DNA from: Alphaproteobacteria bacterium | GTDB lineage: Bacteria > Pseudomonadota > Alphaproteobacteria > Sphingomonadales > Sphingomonadaceae | Assembly: GCA_028293055.1 (NCBI GenBank) | Contig: JAQGLD010000064.1 | Span: 1-11,528 of the forward strand | DNA length: 11,528 nucleotides | Direction: 5' to 3' | Part shown: piece by piece, positions 1 to 6,610 of the stretch | How the letters are laid out: each line of letters opens with the position of its first letter | Numbering within the stretch: the first letter of the stretch is position 1 | The notes under the pieces: generated by a model | What the model was told of the DNA's origin: nothing | Databases searched by the model: none | Seen by the model: the letters and a program-made list of their open reading frames with translations, nothing else | Program-made: the position numbers and the translations under genes

Positions 1-1
1 G

Positions 2-448
2 CTCAACGACGTGCCGCGCAACAAGAGCGATGCCGAGCTGCGCCTGGTGGCTTCGCGGGGCGGGTTCGTCGGAATCTACTTCATGCCGTTCCTGGTCCCC
101 TCGAGCGTTGCCCACGCCGAGGATGTCGTCGCCCATATCGACCATGCGGTGAATGTGTGCGGCGAGGACCATGTCGGCATCGGCACCGACGGCGGGACGA
201 CCGGGATCGACGACATGCCCGCCTACCGGGCGTTCACCGCCAAGCAGGTCGCCGACCGCCGCAGGAACGGGATCGGCGCGCCCGGCGAGAATCCCGACAC
301 GCTTCCACTCGTCCTCGACCTCCAGGGACCGAGCCAATTCCATCGCCTCGCCGATCTGCTGCGCGCGAAAGGCTATGGCGAGGCCCGAGTCGAGAAGATC
401 CTCGGCCTCAATTTCCTCGCTTATGCGCGCTCCGTCTGGGGCGCCTGA
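2..448 (+). CDS. M19 family membrane dipeptidase, C-terminal part (5' end outside window)
   Basis: This is the last 148 residues of a zinc-dependent renal-dipeptidase-type (M19) enzyme, which hydrolyses dipeptides. The fragment reads in frame from base 2 with no start of its own. It opens with a PRNKSDAEL segment like the family's HPRN-x-(S/T)D motif, followed by RGGFVGIYFMPFL. Near fragment residues 43-64 it has HIDHAVNVCGEDHVGIGTD, matching the family's H-x-D-H ... D-H-V-G-I-G-(S/T)-D block, whose Asp is part of the active site. The tail (SQFHRLADLLRAKGYGE, then ILGLNFLAYA) is the usual M19 C-terminal end, where the last helix carries the 'G-x-N' motif. The stop codon overlaps the next gene's start by one base (TGATG), so the two are probably co-translated. 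The zinc ligands of the N-terminal half lie outside the window, so activity cannot be judged. Confidence 0.9.
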   Translation, partial: LNDVPRNKSDAELRLVASRGGFVGIYFMPFLVPSSVAHAEDVVAHIDHAVNVCGEDHVGIGTDGGTTGIDDMPAYRAFTAKQVADRRRNGIGAPGENPDTLPLVLDLQGPSQFHRLADLLRAKGYGEARVEKILGLNFLAYARSVWGA

Positions 449-1422
449 TGGGCGATCTCCTCATCATCTCCCGAGCCGAGGTCGCGGCGCACCTGACCTA
501 TTCGGCCTGCATTCCGTTGATGCGCGAGGCGATGACGGCGCTGTCTCGCGGCGACACCCAGCAAAGCCTGCGGACGATCATCGACCTGGCGGGCGGCCGC
601 GCCTTCGGAATCATGCCGGGCGCTCTGAGCGGCGGAACGTTCGGTGCCAAGCTGATCAGCGTCTATCCCGGCAATAATGGGACACCGTCCCACCAGGGCG
701 TGGTCACGCTGTTCGATCCGGACAATGGCGCTCCGGTCGCGATCGTCGATGCCTCGGAGGTCACCGGCATCCGCACCGCGGCGGCCTCGGCCGCGGCGAC
801 CGATGCGCTGGCCAGGCCGGACTCGCGGCGCCTCGCCATCCTCGGCACTGGCGAGCAGGGGCTGCGCCATGCCGAGGCGATCGCCGAAGTGCGGGCCCTG
901 GACAGCCTGTCGATCTGGGGCCGCGCTCCTGCCAAGGCGAAAGCGCTCAAGTCGATACTGGAGAGCCGCTTGGGCTGCCCGGTCGAGGTGATGGAGAGCG
1001 TCGAGGACGCGGTTCGCAATGCCGATATCGTCTGCACCACCACGGCTTCCCCCGAGCCGATCCTGCTCAGCCGCTGGGTTCGGGACGGTATTCATGTCAA
1101 TGCAATCGGGTCGAGCCGGGCCGGACCCGCGGAAATCGACGCTGAATTGGTCCGCCGCGCCCACTTTTTTGCCGATCATCGCGAAGGCGTCCTCCATCAG
1201 GGCGGAGAGTTCATTCGAGCGCGCGAGGCTGGGCTGGTCGGCGACTGCCATATCAGGGGAGAGATCGGCGAGGTCTTCGCGGGGACCCTGACCGGTAGGC
1301 CGGACCCTGAAGCGGTAACGGTCTACAAATCGCTCGGAAGCGTCGTCCAGGATCTCGCTGCCGGCTGGTATCTGTTCGCGCAGGCGAAGCGGGAGGGGTT
1401 CGGGACCTCGGTCGTCTTCTGA
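448..1422 (+). CDS. Ornithine cyclodeaminase / mu-crystallin family NAD(P)-dependent protein
   Basis: 324 residues, the normal family length. Family members are NAD(P)-dependent enzymes acting on amino or imino acids: ornithine cyclodeaminase, alanine dehydrogenase of the archaeal type, and ketimine reductases. The N-terminal half carries FGAKLISVYPGN (K68, the conserved substrate-site lysine) and VTGIRTAAASA (R109). The Rossmann fold starts at residues 129-144 with the dinucleotide loop GTGEQG (residues 133-138). PAEIDAELV places the conserved Asp at D231. The position about 13 residues before K68, where I recall true ornithine cyclodeaminases having a substrate-binding Glu, is occupied by Ile/Met here. 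A ketimine or imino-acid reductase is therefore as likely as an ornithine cyclodeaminase, and the substrate is unknown. The start ATG overlaps the stop of the dipeptidase gene by one base, which supports this start and a shared transcript for handling amino-acid or dipeptide-derived compounds. Confidence 0.88.
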   Translation: MGDLLIISRAEVAAHLTYSACIPLMREAMTALSRGDTQQSLRTIIDLAGGRAFGIMPGALSGGTFGAKLISVYPGNNGTPSHQGVVTLFDPDNGAPVAIVDASEVTGIRTAAASAAATDALARPDSRRLAILGTGEQGLRHAEAIAEVRALDSLSIWGRAPAKAKALKSILESRLGCPVEVMESVEDAVRNADIVCTTTASPEPILLSRWVRDGIHVNAIGSSRAGPAEIDAELVRRAHFFADHREGVLHQGGEFIRAREAGLVGDCHIRGEIGEVFAGTLTGRPDPEAVTVYKSLGSVVQDLAAGWYLFAQAKREGFGTSVVF

Positions 1423-1486
1423 CCTTGCATCCATTCCGCCTGCCGAACGTTTATCGGCCAAACCCCAGCAGCAATGGAGACCAGGA

Positions 1487-1936
1487 ATGGCGGATATCAG
1501 CCAGGTGAAGGAACATATGGAAGTGATCGGGGCCGATGGCGTCCATATCGGCACGGTCGACCATGTCGACGGCGACCGCATCCGTCTCACCAAGCGCGAC
1601 AGCGGCTCCCACGCCAATCATCATCATTACCTGTCGGCCGGCCTCATCGCCAGCATCGAAGACGACAAGGTGCGCCTTTCCGCCAATGGCGATGCTGCGA
1701 TCCTGCTCGAGGAGGAGAAAGGCGGCCAGGCGATCAGCGATAGCGGCTTCAACTGGAAGACAGTCGGAATCGGCGCTGCGGCGGCAGCGGGTGTTGCCGC
1801 GGCGGGAGTCGCAGGCGCCGCAATCCTGCGCAGCCGCAAGAAAAGCAGTGGCGCGACGGGTGCCAAGCCGAGCGGTGCGAAGACCGGCTCCGCGAAGCCG
1901 CGTGCGCCGAAGTCGGGCGCGCCGAAGAGGAAATAA
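1487..1936 (+). CDS. DUF2171-like small protein with glycine/alanine helix and basic tail
   Basis: 149 residues. Residues 1-75 resemble the DUF2171 (PRC-barrel-like) domain common in sphingomonads: an opening 'QVKEHMEVIGADGVHIGTVD' type strand pattern, then DGDRIRLTKRD, and a HANHHHYL segment whose His cluster resembles the family's H-H-x-I/Y-P/L block. Residues 92-115 are an Ala/Gly/Val-rich hydrophobic stretch that could be a membrane helix. Residues 117-149 are a Lys/Arg/Ser/Ala/Pro-rich tail (SRKKSSGATGAKPSGAK and similar repeats) resembling histone-H1-like low-complexity tails. A GGAG/AGG sequence lies 2-10 bases before the ATG. The function is not known. A role in stress response or at the envelope is often guessed for this family, and nothing here decides it. 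The gene is 64 bases after the preceding gene and may have its own promoter. The next gene is convergent. Confidence 0.8.
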   Translation: MADISQVKEHMEVIGADGVHIGTVDHVDGDRIRLTKRDSGSHANHHHYLSAGLIASIEDDKVRLSANGDAAILLEEEKGGQAISDSGFNWKTVGIGAAAAAGVAAAGVAGAAILRSRKKSSGATGAKPSGAKTGSAKPRAPKSGAPKRK

Positions 1937-1976
1937 CCTCCGTCCTCGATTTGCGGGGGGCCTTCGTAGCGGGGCG

Positions 1977-2003
1977 TAGGAGGTGTGCAGGGCACACTTC
2001 CTA
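1977..2003. terminator. Hairpin between convergent genes (candidate bidirectional terminator)
   Basis: Bases 1977-1988 pair with 1992-2003 (12 pairs, one of them G-T), leaving a 3-base loop. It sits between the stop of the DUF2171-like gene (1936) and the stop of the nfeD-like gene (2047). There is no long T-run on either side, so termination is inferred from position and stem strength only. Confidence 0.5.
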
Positions 2004-2054
2004 TTCCACACTATGGTCCTACGCCAGACTATGGCCCCACGTCACACTATGGGT
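2001..2054. repeat. Three-copy 18-bp tandem repeat around a CTATGG core
   Basis: CTATGG recurs at 2011, 2029 and 2047 with exact 18-bp spacing, and the surrounding bases are largely conserved (CCACACTATGGTCCTACG, CCAGACTATGGCCCCACG, TCACACTATGGGTGGTCC). The period is a multiple of three. In one + frame it would encode HYGPTP, DYGPTS, HYGWSA-like units, but no credible gene contains it. The third copy overlaps the TAG stop of the nfeD-like gene on the - strand (CTA at 2047-2049). Confidence 0.75.
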
Positions 2055-2523
2055 GGTCCGCCTCGCCGTGCCGGGGAGGATCAAGCACGGCCACCGGCTC
2101 CACCCTCAGGCAGGTCCCCTCGGTGCCCACGATCCGCACCTGGCTGCCTTCGGGCGAATCCGGGCCTCGGCAGGGCCAGACGCTGTCGCCGACCCGGACC
2201 CGGCCCTCGCCGTGCGCGATCGCGCTGGTGACGGTGACGGTGCGGCCGATCAGCCTCGCAGTGCGGTCGTTGAGCAGTGGATCGCTGCTTTCGACCGGAT
2301 TGCCGGCATACCAGCGCCGGCCGCTATAGACGCTGCCGATCGAGAAGAGCGCGAACAAGGCGAGCTGAAAGGCGATCGGCACTCCGAAGATCAGGGTGGC
2401 GAATCCGGTCGCGGCCGCCGCTGCCGCGATCCAGATCAGGAAGACCCCCGGGACCAGCAGCTCGGCGATGGCGAGCAGTGTGGCCGCGATCAGCCACAGC
2501 CAGTGCGGCTCGAATCCCGTCAT
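2047..2523 (-). CDS. NfeD-like membrane protein
   Basis: 158 residues, matching the short NfeD form without the serine-protease half. Residues 8-30 and about 32-64 are hydrophobic membrane segments (WLWLIAATLLAIAELLVPG, then Ala/Phe/Leu-rich helices). The ELLVPG motif at the end of helix 1 is characteristic of NfeD. Residues about 85-147 form the soluble OB-fold domain (LIGRTVTVTS, GRVRVGDSVWPCRG, GSQVRIVGTEGTCLRVEP). Family knowledge: NfeD proteins are co-encoded with stomatin/SPFH proteins and associate with them in membrane microdomains. The gene fits this exactly, because its ATG overlaps the SPFH stop by one base (TGATG). A GTG one codon earlier is the alternative start. The stop lies inside the third copy of the 18-bp repeat. 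Confidence 0.9.
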   Translation of the reverse strand: MTGFEPHWLWLIAATLLAIAELLVPGVFLIWIAAAAAATGFATLIFGVPIAFQLALFALFSIGSVYSGRRWYAGNPVESSDPLLNDRTARLIGRTVTVTSAIAHGEGRVRVGDSVWPCRGPDSPEGSQVRIVGTEGTCLRVEPVAVLDPPRHGEADHP

Positions 2524-3488
2524 CACTTGGGCTGTTCGAACGGCCCCGGCCGCCGCGCCGGCGGCTGGGGCGACGTCTCGTCTCGGCCCAAGGCGGCGCG
2601 CGCCAACTCGCCGATTCCACCAAGCGTTCCGATCAGCTGCGTCGCCTCGACCGGGAACAGGATCGTCTTGGCATTGGGCGACGTCGCGAACTGGCTGATC
2701 GCGTCGACATATTTCTGGGCGATGAAATAGTTGATCGCCTGGGCGCTGCCCTTCTCGATCGCTTCCGAGACCATCTGGGTCGCTTTCGCTTCCGCCTCGG
2801 CGGCGCGCTCACGCGCTTCGGCGGTGCGGAAGGCCGCCTCGCGGAGGCCCTCGGCCTGGAGGATCTGGCCCTGCTTCTCGCCCTCGGCCTTGAGGATGGC
2901 CGAGGCGCGCATGCCCTCCGCCTCGAGGATCACCGCGCGCTTCTCGCGCTCGGCCTTCATCTGCCGGCCCATCGCGTTGACGATGTCGGCGGGCGGCCGG
3001 ATATCCTTGACCTCCACTCGCGTGATCTTGACCCCCCAGGCCTCGGTCGCCTGGTCGACGACGATCAGCAGCCTGGCGTTGATCTCGTCGCGCTTGGACA
3101 AGGTTTCGTCGAGATCCATCGATCCCATGACGGTGCGCAAATTGGTCGTCGAGAGCTGCATGATCGCGAGATAGAGGTCGGACACCTCATAGGCTGCCTT
3201 GGCCGCATCCAGGACCTGGAAGAAGACGACGCCGTCGACCGCGACCATTGCATTGTCGCGGGTGATGATCTCCTGGCCCGGAATGTCGAGCACCTGCTCC
3301 ATCATGTTAACCTTGCGGCCGACCCGATAGAAAAATGGCATGTAGAAATTGAATCCGGGACGCGCGACTGCCGTGAACCGGCCAAAATGTTCGATCGTGT
3401 AATGATAGCCTTGGCGGACGATCTTGATGCTGGACATCAGGAAGAAGAGGACTAGCAGGACGATCAGGAACAGTGCGATGGCGGCCAT
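2523..3488 (-). CDS. SPFH/band-7 (stomatin/prohibitin-like, QmcA-type) membrane protein
   Basis: 321 residues. Residues 3-18 are a single N-terminal membrane helix (AIALFLIVLLVLFFLM). Residues about 25-175 are the SPFH domain, recognisable from IVRQGYHYTIEHFGRF, PGFNFYMPFFYRV, QEIITRDNAMVAVDGVVFFQV and EAWGVKITRVEVKDI. Residues about 175-245 are an Ala/Glu-rich coiled coil with repeated (A/Q)EG units, as in stomatins and QmcA. The end is proline-rich. Members oligomerise and scaffold membrane microdomains, often influencing membrane proteases. The start was chosen because GGGAGGATAAAG precedes this ATG with good spacing and the helix begins immediately after it. The open frame continues upstream, but that part overlaps the divergent lyase gene and contains no SPFH sequence. 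The gene is co-translated with the nfeD-like gene. Confidence 0.93.
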   Translation of the reverse strand: MAAIALFLIVLLVLFFLMSSIKIVRQGYHYTIEHFGRFTAVARPGFNFYMPFFYRVGRKVNMMEQVLDIPGQEIITRDNAMVAVDGVVFFQVLDAAKAAYEVSDLYLAIMQLSTTNLRTVMGSMDLDETLSKRDEINARLLIVVDQATEAWGVKITRVEVKDIRPPADIVNAMGRQMKAEREKRAVILEAEGMRASAILKAEGEKQGQILQAEGLREAAFRTAEARERAAEAEAKATQMVSEAIEKGSAQAINYFIAQKYVDAISQFATSPNAKTILFPVEATQLIGTLGGIGELARAALGRDETSPQPPARRPGPFEQPK

Positions 3489-3558
3489 CTTTATCCTCCC
3501 CGGGAAACAGGCCCACATAATGCTGGCAAGCGCGCGCGCTTCCAAGCAAAATCGGGAG

Positions 3559-4368
3559 ATGAACCAGCCCGATTTGCGGCTCTGCCGCTCGCTCCTCTTC
3601 CTTCCTGCCTCCAACCCGCGCGCGATCGAGAAGGCGAGGGGCCTCGCCGCCGACATGGTCGTGCTCGACCTCGAGGATGCGGTGAAGTCGCAGGACAAGG
3701 ACAGTGCGCGCGAAGCTGCGATCGAAGCCGTCTCGCACCCATTCCCCGGGCGTACCGCCATCCGGATCAACGCCAGCGAGCCGTGGCACGAGGCGGACCT
3801 GGCCGCGGTCGCCGACAGCGCGGTGCAACTCCTCGTCTATCCACTGACCGGCAGGCCCGAAGATATCGGGCGCGTCGCGGACCGTACCGGAAAGCCGGTC
3901 ATGGCGATGATCGAGACCGCGCGCGGAGTGATCAATGCCGCGGCGATCGCAGTCGAGAGCGCTGCCCTGATCGCCGGCACCAACGATCTTTCAGCCGATC
4001 TCGGCTTGCGGCCAGGCCATGCCCGGCCGGTGCTCACCACCGCCCTCCAGATGACAATTCTCGCCGCCCGGGCGGCAGGGATCGCCGCTTTCGACGGAGT
4101 CTACAACCGGCTCGACGATCCGGAAGGCCTGGAGGCGGAATGCCGCGAGGGCCGGAGTTTCGGTTTCGACGGCAAGTCGCTCATCCATCCCAACCAGATC
4201 GAGACTGCGAACCGCCGGTTCGGCCCGAGCGCGGACGAGGTCGAAGCGGCGAAACGGCTGATCGAGGCCGCGACCGGCGGGGCCGAGCGTTACGAGGGCG
4301 AGATGATCGAGAGCATGCATGTCGCGCAGGCGCGCTTCGTGCTTGCGCGAGCCCGCCACGCCTTTTGA
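3559..4368 (+). CDS. CitE-like HpcH/HpaI family acyl-CoA lyase (citrate lyase beta-like)
   Basis: 269 residues, typical of the short CitE-like proteins that stand alone rather than in a citrate lyase complex. The TIM-barrel signatures are all present: RSLLFLPASNPRAIEKA near the N-terminus, DMVVLDLEDAV (residues 32-42), TAIRINA (R69, CoA/substrate side), MAMIETARGV (E119, Mg ligand), AGTNDLSADLG (D143, Mg ligand) and GFDGKSLIHPNQI (residues 202-214). The family cleaves or forms C-C bonds in malyl-, citramalyl- or HMG-type CoA esters. The exact substrate cannot be read from the sequence. The start at 3559 follows the protein alignment and has GGGAG directly before it (unusually close). An in-frame ATG at 3520 is the alternative, but a CATAAT that could be a -10 box covers 3516-3521. 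The gene is divergent from the SPFH gene, with about 70 bases between them that must hold both promoters. Confidence 0.88.
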   Translation: MNQPDLRLCRSLLFLPASNPRAIEKARGLAADMVVLDLEDAVKSQDKDSAREAAIEAVSHPFPGRTAIRINASEPWHEADLAAVADSAVQLLVYPLTGRPEDIGRVADRTGKPVMAMIETARGVINAAAIAVESAALIAGTNDLSADLGLRPGHARPVLTTALQMTILAARAAGIAAFDGVYNRLDDPEGLEAECREGRSFGFDGKSLIHPNQIETANRRFGPSADEVEAAKRLIEAATGGAERYEGEMIESMHVAQARFVLARARHAF

Positions 4369-4381
4369 TCGGACGCACCGG

Positions 4382-4409
4382 CCGCCCGTTCCAGATCAGG
4401 AACGGGCGG
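4382..4409. terminator. Perfect 11-bp hairpin between convergent genes
   Basis: Bases 4382-4392 (CCGCCCGTTCC) pair perfectly with 4399-4409 across a 6-base loop (AGATCA). The hairpin lies 13 bases past the lyase stop and 36 bases past the stop of the convergent small membrane protein. It could terminate both. There is no clear T-tract on either strand, so its efficiency as an intrinsic terminator is uncertain. Confidence 0.65.
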
Positions 4410-4445
4410 GGCAGCACTTGCCCCCGCGCCGACCCGCAGTCATTC

Positions 4446-4646
4446 TCAAGCCGGCTGCTCGCCTCCCCGCAGGCGCTTCACGGCGTAGAGCAGGGCGACG
4501 ACCGCGCCTCCGATGACGACCCCGGTCAGCCCGCCCTTGAAAAAGTCCGACGACTGCGAATTCAAGAGGTTGTAAGCGATCAACGGAGCGATGATGACGA
4601 CTCCCACGATCGCCAGCTTGGTCCCTCTGCTCGAGCTTGTATTCAT
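4446..4646 (-). CDS. Small two-helix membrane protein of unknown function
   Basis: 66 residues. After a polar start (MNTSSSRGTK) there are two hydrophobic segments: residues 11-28 (LAIVGVVIIAPLIAYNLL) and about 39-56 (Gly/Val/Ala-rich, including GVVIGGAVVALLYAV). A basic end follows (KRLRGGEQPA). The reading frame is supported by a strong AGGAG 8-9 bases before the ATG. I do not recognise the family. The gene lies 48 bases downstream of the permease stop on the same strand, so it may be the last gene of the peptide operon. In that case an immunity or self-protection role is conceivable (inference only). It could equally be an unrelated small envelope protein. The ribosome-binding site sits in the loop of a small hairpin (4648-4664). 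Confidence 0.68.
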   Translation of the reverse strand: MNTSSSRGTKLAIVGVVIIAPLIAYNLLNSQSSDFFKGGLTGVVIGGAVVALLYAVKRLRGGEQPA

Positions 4647-4647
4647 T

Positions 4648-4664
4648 TCGAAATCTCCTTTCGA
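4648..4664 (-). promoter_or_regulatory. Ribosome-binding site displayed in a hairpin loop
   Basis: On the - strand TCGAAA and TTTCGA form a perfect 6-bp stem around the loop GGAGA, which is the core of the Shine-Dalgarno sequence of the 66-residue ORF. The stem is short and A/T-containing, so it is probably weak. Presenting the site in the loop would leave it accessible. Whether it is regulatory is unknown. Confidence 0.4.
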
Positions 4665-4694
4665 TCAAGATCTATCCCGGGAAAGGTTGAGAGA

Positions 4695-5918
4695 TTATTC
4701 ATAGCGGAGCGCCTCGATGGGATCGAGATCCGACGCCTTTGCCGCGGGAATCACGCCGAAGATCAACCCCACCGCGCTGGAGAAGAACAAGGCGAGCGAA
4801 ATAGCCCACATCGGGATTCGCGGCGGCGGCAGGCCGGGAATGAACAAGGTTCCGCCAAGTCCGATTATCCAGCCCAGGACGACTCCGATCAGTCCGCCGA
4901 GCAGCGAGAGAACCACCGCTTCGAGCAGGAACTGTAGGAGGATCGTCTGCCTGCGTGCGCCGAGCGCCTTGCAGATGCCGATCTCGCGGGTCCGCTCGGT
5001 CACCGAGACCAGCATGATGTTCATGATGCCGATCCCTCCGACGAGCAGCGAGATGCCGATCACTCCGCCAAGCACATAGGTGATCGTATCGGTCACCGAC
5101 GAGACGGACTGGGTAAGCTGCTGGGCGGTCTGCACCCGAAAGTCGTCTTCCTGGTCGCCCCGCAGCGCGTGGGCCTCGCGCAAAGTCCCCGAAATCCGGT
5201 CTCTCAGCTCGTCGAGCCGGGAAATGTCGGCGACGTCGATCAGAATGGTGATGTCCTGCAGATTCGTGTTCGGCATGATCCGCTGGCCGATCGCGAACGG
5301 GACCACGATATAATCGTCTTGGCTCATTCCAAGCAGATCGCCGCGCTCCTCCATCACGCCGACGATCTTGAGCGAAGCACCGCCCACTTCGATGAACCGG
5401 CCAATCGGATTCTTCGGCAGGTTGAGGTTGGTCCGCACCCGTTCGCCGATCACGCAAACCGGGCGGGCCGAGCGATTGTCGCTGTCGGTGATGAAGCGGC
5501 CGACGCTGGGATAGACCCTGATGGTGTCGTTATAGGTCGCCGTCACCGCAAGCACGCGGGTCTGATTGTCCTCGCCGCCGCTCGAGATCGTCGCTCCGAA
5601 CTGACCGAACGGAGCAAAGGACGGGACGATCCTACCGACATCGCCGAACTTCTTCTTGATCAGAAGATAGTCCTGCATCGTCAGCCGGTTCGACTTTCCG
5701 AGCAGCTGCTCGCGGAACGGGGTCGAAGACTGGATGGTCAGCACATTGGTGCCGAGACCCTCGAAATTGCGAACCACCGAATAAGCCAGCCCCTGGATCA
5801 TCGAGACGACTGCGATCACCGCCGCGACGCTGACGATGATCCCGAGCGAGGTGATCACGCTGCGCATCAGCCGCGCACGAATGCTTTCGATCGCGAGAAG
5901 GAAGCATTGGGCAATCAA
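4695..5918 (-). CDS. MacB-type ABC transporter permease (FtsX-like with periplasmic core domain)
   Basis: 407 residues from a TTG start, a usual size for stand-alone MacB permeases. The membrane segments are residues 24-44, about 281-305, 330-355 and 371-392. Residues about 45-275 form the periplasmic MacB core domain (GLGTNVLTIQ, then the VCVIGERVRTNL and FIEVGGASLKIVGVMEERG patterns). The cytoplasmic coupling motif SVTERTREIGICKALGARR (residues 305-323) and the terminal DPIEALRYE are diagnostic of this family. MacB-type systems are mechanotransmission transporters that move peptides or other substrates from the periplasm through an adaptor. The TTG was chosen because the neighbouring ATPase stop overlaps it (TTGA) and the homology begins at once (AIESIRARLMRSVITSLGI). 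The open frame extends upstream to 5978 but would overlap the ATPase and adds a Pro/Gly-rich stretch without homology. It is co-translated with the ATPase and adaptor. Confidence 0.9.
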   Translation of the reverse strand: MIAQCFLLAIESIRARLMRSVITSLGIIVSVAAVIAVVSMIQGLAYSVVRNFEGLGTNVLTIQSSTPFREQLLGKSNRLTMQDYLLIKKKFGDVGRIVPSFAPFGQFGATISSGGEDNQTRVLAVTATYNDTIRVYPSVGRFITDSDNRSARPVCVIGERVRTNLNLPKNPIGRFIEVGGASLKIVGVMEERGDLLGMSQDDYIVVPFAIGQRIMPNTNLQDITILIDVADISRLDELRDRISGTLREAHALRGDQEDDFRVQTAQQLTQSVSSVTDTITYVLGGVIGISLLVGGIGIMNIMLVSVTERTREIGICKALGARRQTILLQFLLEAVVLSLLGGLIGVVLGWIIGLGGTLFIPGLPPPRIPMWAISLALFFSSAVGLIFGVIPAAKASDLDPIEALRYE

Positions 5919-6610
5919 TTGGGGTGGCTTTCCGCCTGGACGATCCTGCCGTCCTGGAGCGTCACCTTGCGGCGGCAACGCGCGGCGATCTTGTCGTCGT
6001 GGGTCACCAGGATAACGGTCTGCCCGTCCTGGTGGAGCGTATCGAACAGCCTGAGTATGTCCGCTGTGGTCGTGCTGTCGAGATTCCCGGTCGGCTCGTC
6101 CGCGAGGAGCAGCGACGGCTCGGTCACCAGCGCACGAGCGATCGCCACGCGCTGCCGCTGCCCGCCCGAAAGCTCGTTGGGCAGATGGTTCTTTCGGTTG
6201 AGCAGCCCGACCCGGTCGAGCACCCGCTCGGCCTTGTCGATCCGCTCGGCTCGGCTTCCAGGCCGATAGAGCAGGGGCTGAATGACGTTCCTCAGCGCCG
6301 AGGCCCGCGGCAGCAGGTTGAAGCTCTGGAAGATGAAGCCGATCTTGCGGTTGCGGATCGACGACAGCTGGGTCTCGTTGAGGCCCGACACCAGTGTCGA
6401 ATCGAGCAGATACTCACCCGATGTCGGCTGATCGAGACAGCCCAGGATGTTCATCATCGTCGACTTTCCGGATCCCGAGGAGCCGACGATCGCCATATAG
6501 TCGTTGGCCTCGACTGCGAGGTCGACCTGGTTGAGCGCGAAGATGGTCTCGCTGCCGACGGTGTATCGGCGCGTGAGCTCCCGCAGCTCGAGCAGCGGCG
6601 GCGCAAGCAT
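5915..6610 (-). CDS. MacB/LolD-type ABC transporter ATP-binding protein
   Basis: 231 residues, a complete nucleotide-binding subunit. It has Walker A GSSGSGKS (residues 43-50), Q-loop FIFQSFNLLPR (Q95), signature LSGGQRQRVAIARAL (from residue 147), Walker B LLLADEPTGNLD (167-178, catalytic E172) and the switch His in VTHDD (H204). The 'ADEPTGNLD' and 'QSFNLLP' wording place it in the MacB/LolD/FtsE group, which pairs with FtsX-type permeases. It should power the permease encoded next. Its ATG overlaps the adaptor stop by one base (TGATG), and its stop overlaps the permease start, so the three subunits are translated in sequence. Residues near the C-terminus (CRRKVTLQDGRIVQ) are ordinary for the family. 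Confidence 0.95.
   Translation of the reverse strand: MLAPPLLELRELTRRYTVGSETIFALNQVDLAVEANDYMAIVGSSGSGKSTMMNILGCLDQPTSGEYLLDSTLVSGLNETQLSSIRNRKIGFIFQSFNLLPRASALRNVIQPLLYRPGSRAERIDKAERVLDRVGLLNRKNHLPNELSGGQRQRVAIARALVTEPSLLLADEPTGNLDSTTTADILRLFDTLHQDGQTVILVTHDDKIAARCRRKVTLQDGRIVQAESHPN

Noticed and set aside
421..1617. Long 398-codon open frame on the - strand
   Set aside because: It lies opposite the well-supported ornithine cyclodeaminase-family gene, is Arg/Asp/Ala-rich and has no recognisable domain. It is a high-GC antisense shadow.
3489..3770. Upstream extension of the SPFH reading frame
   Set aside because: The extension overlaps the divergent lyase gene and lacks SPFH sequence. The strong GGGAGGA site points to the ATG at 3488.
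5919..5978. Upstream ATG for the permease (adds 20 residues)
   Set aside because: It would overlap the ATPase gene by 64 bases and adds a Pro/Gly-rich stretch without family resemblance. The TTG at 5918, coupled to the ATPase stop, fits better.
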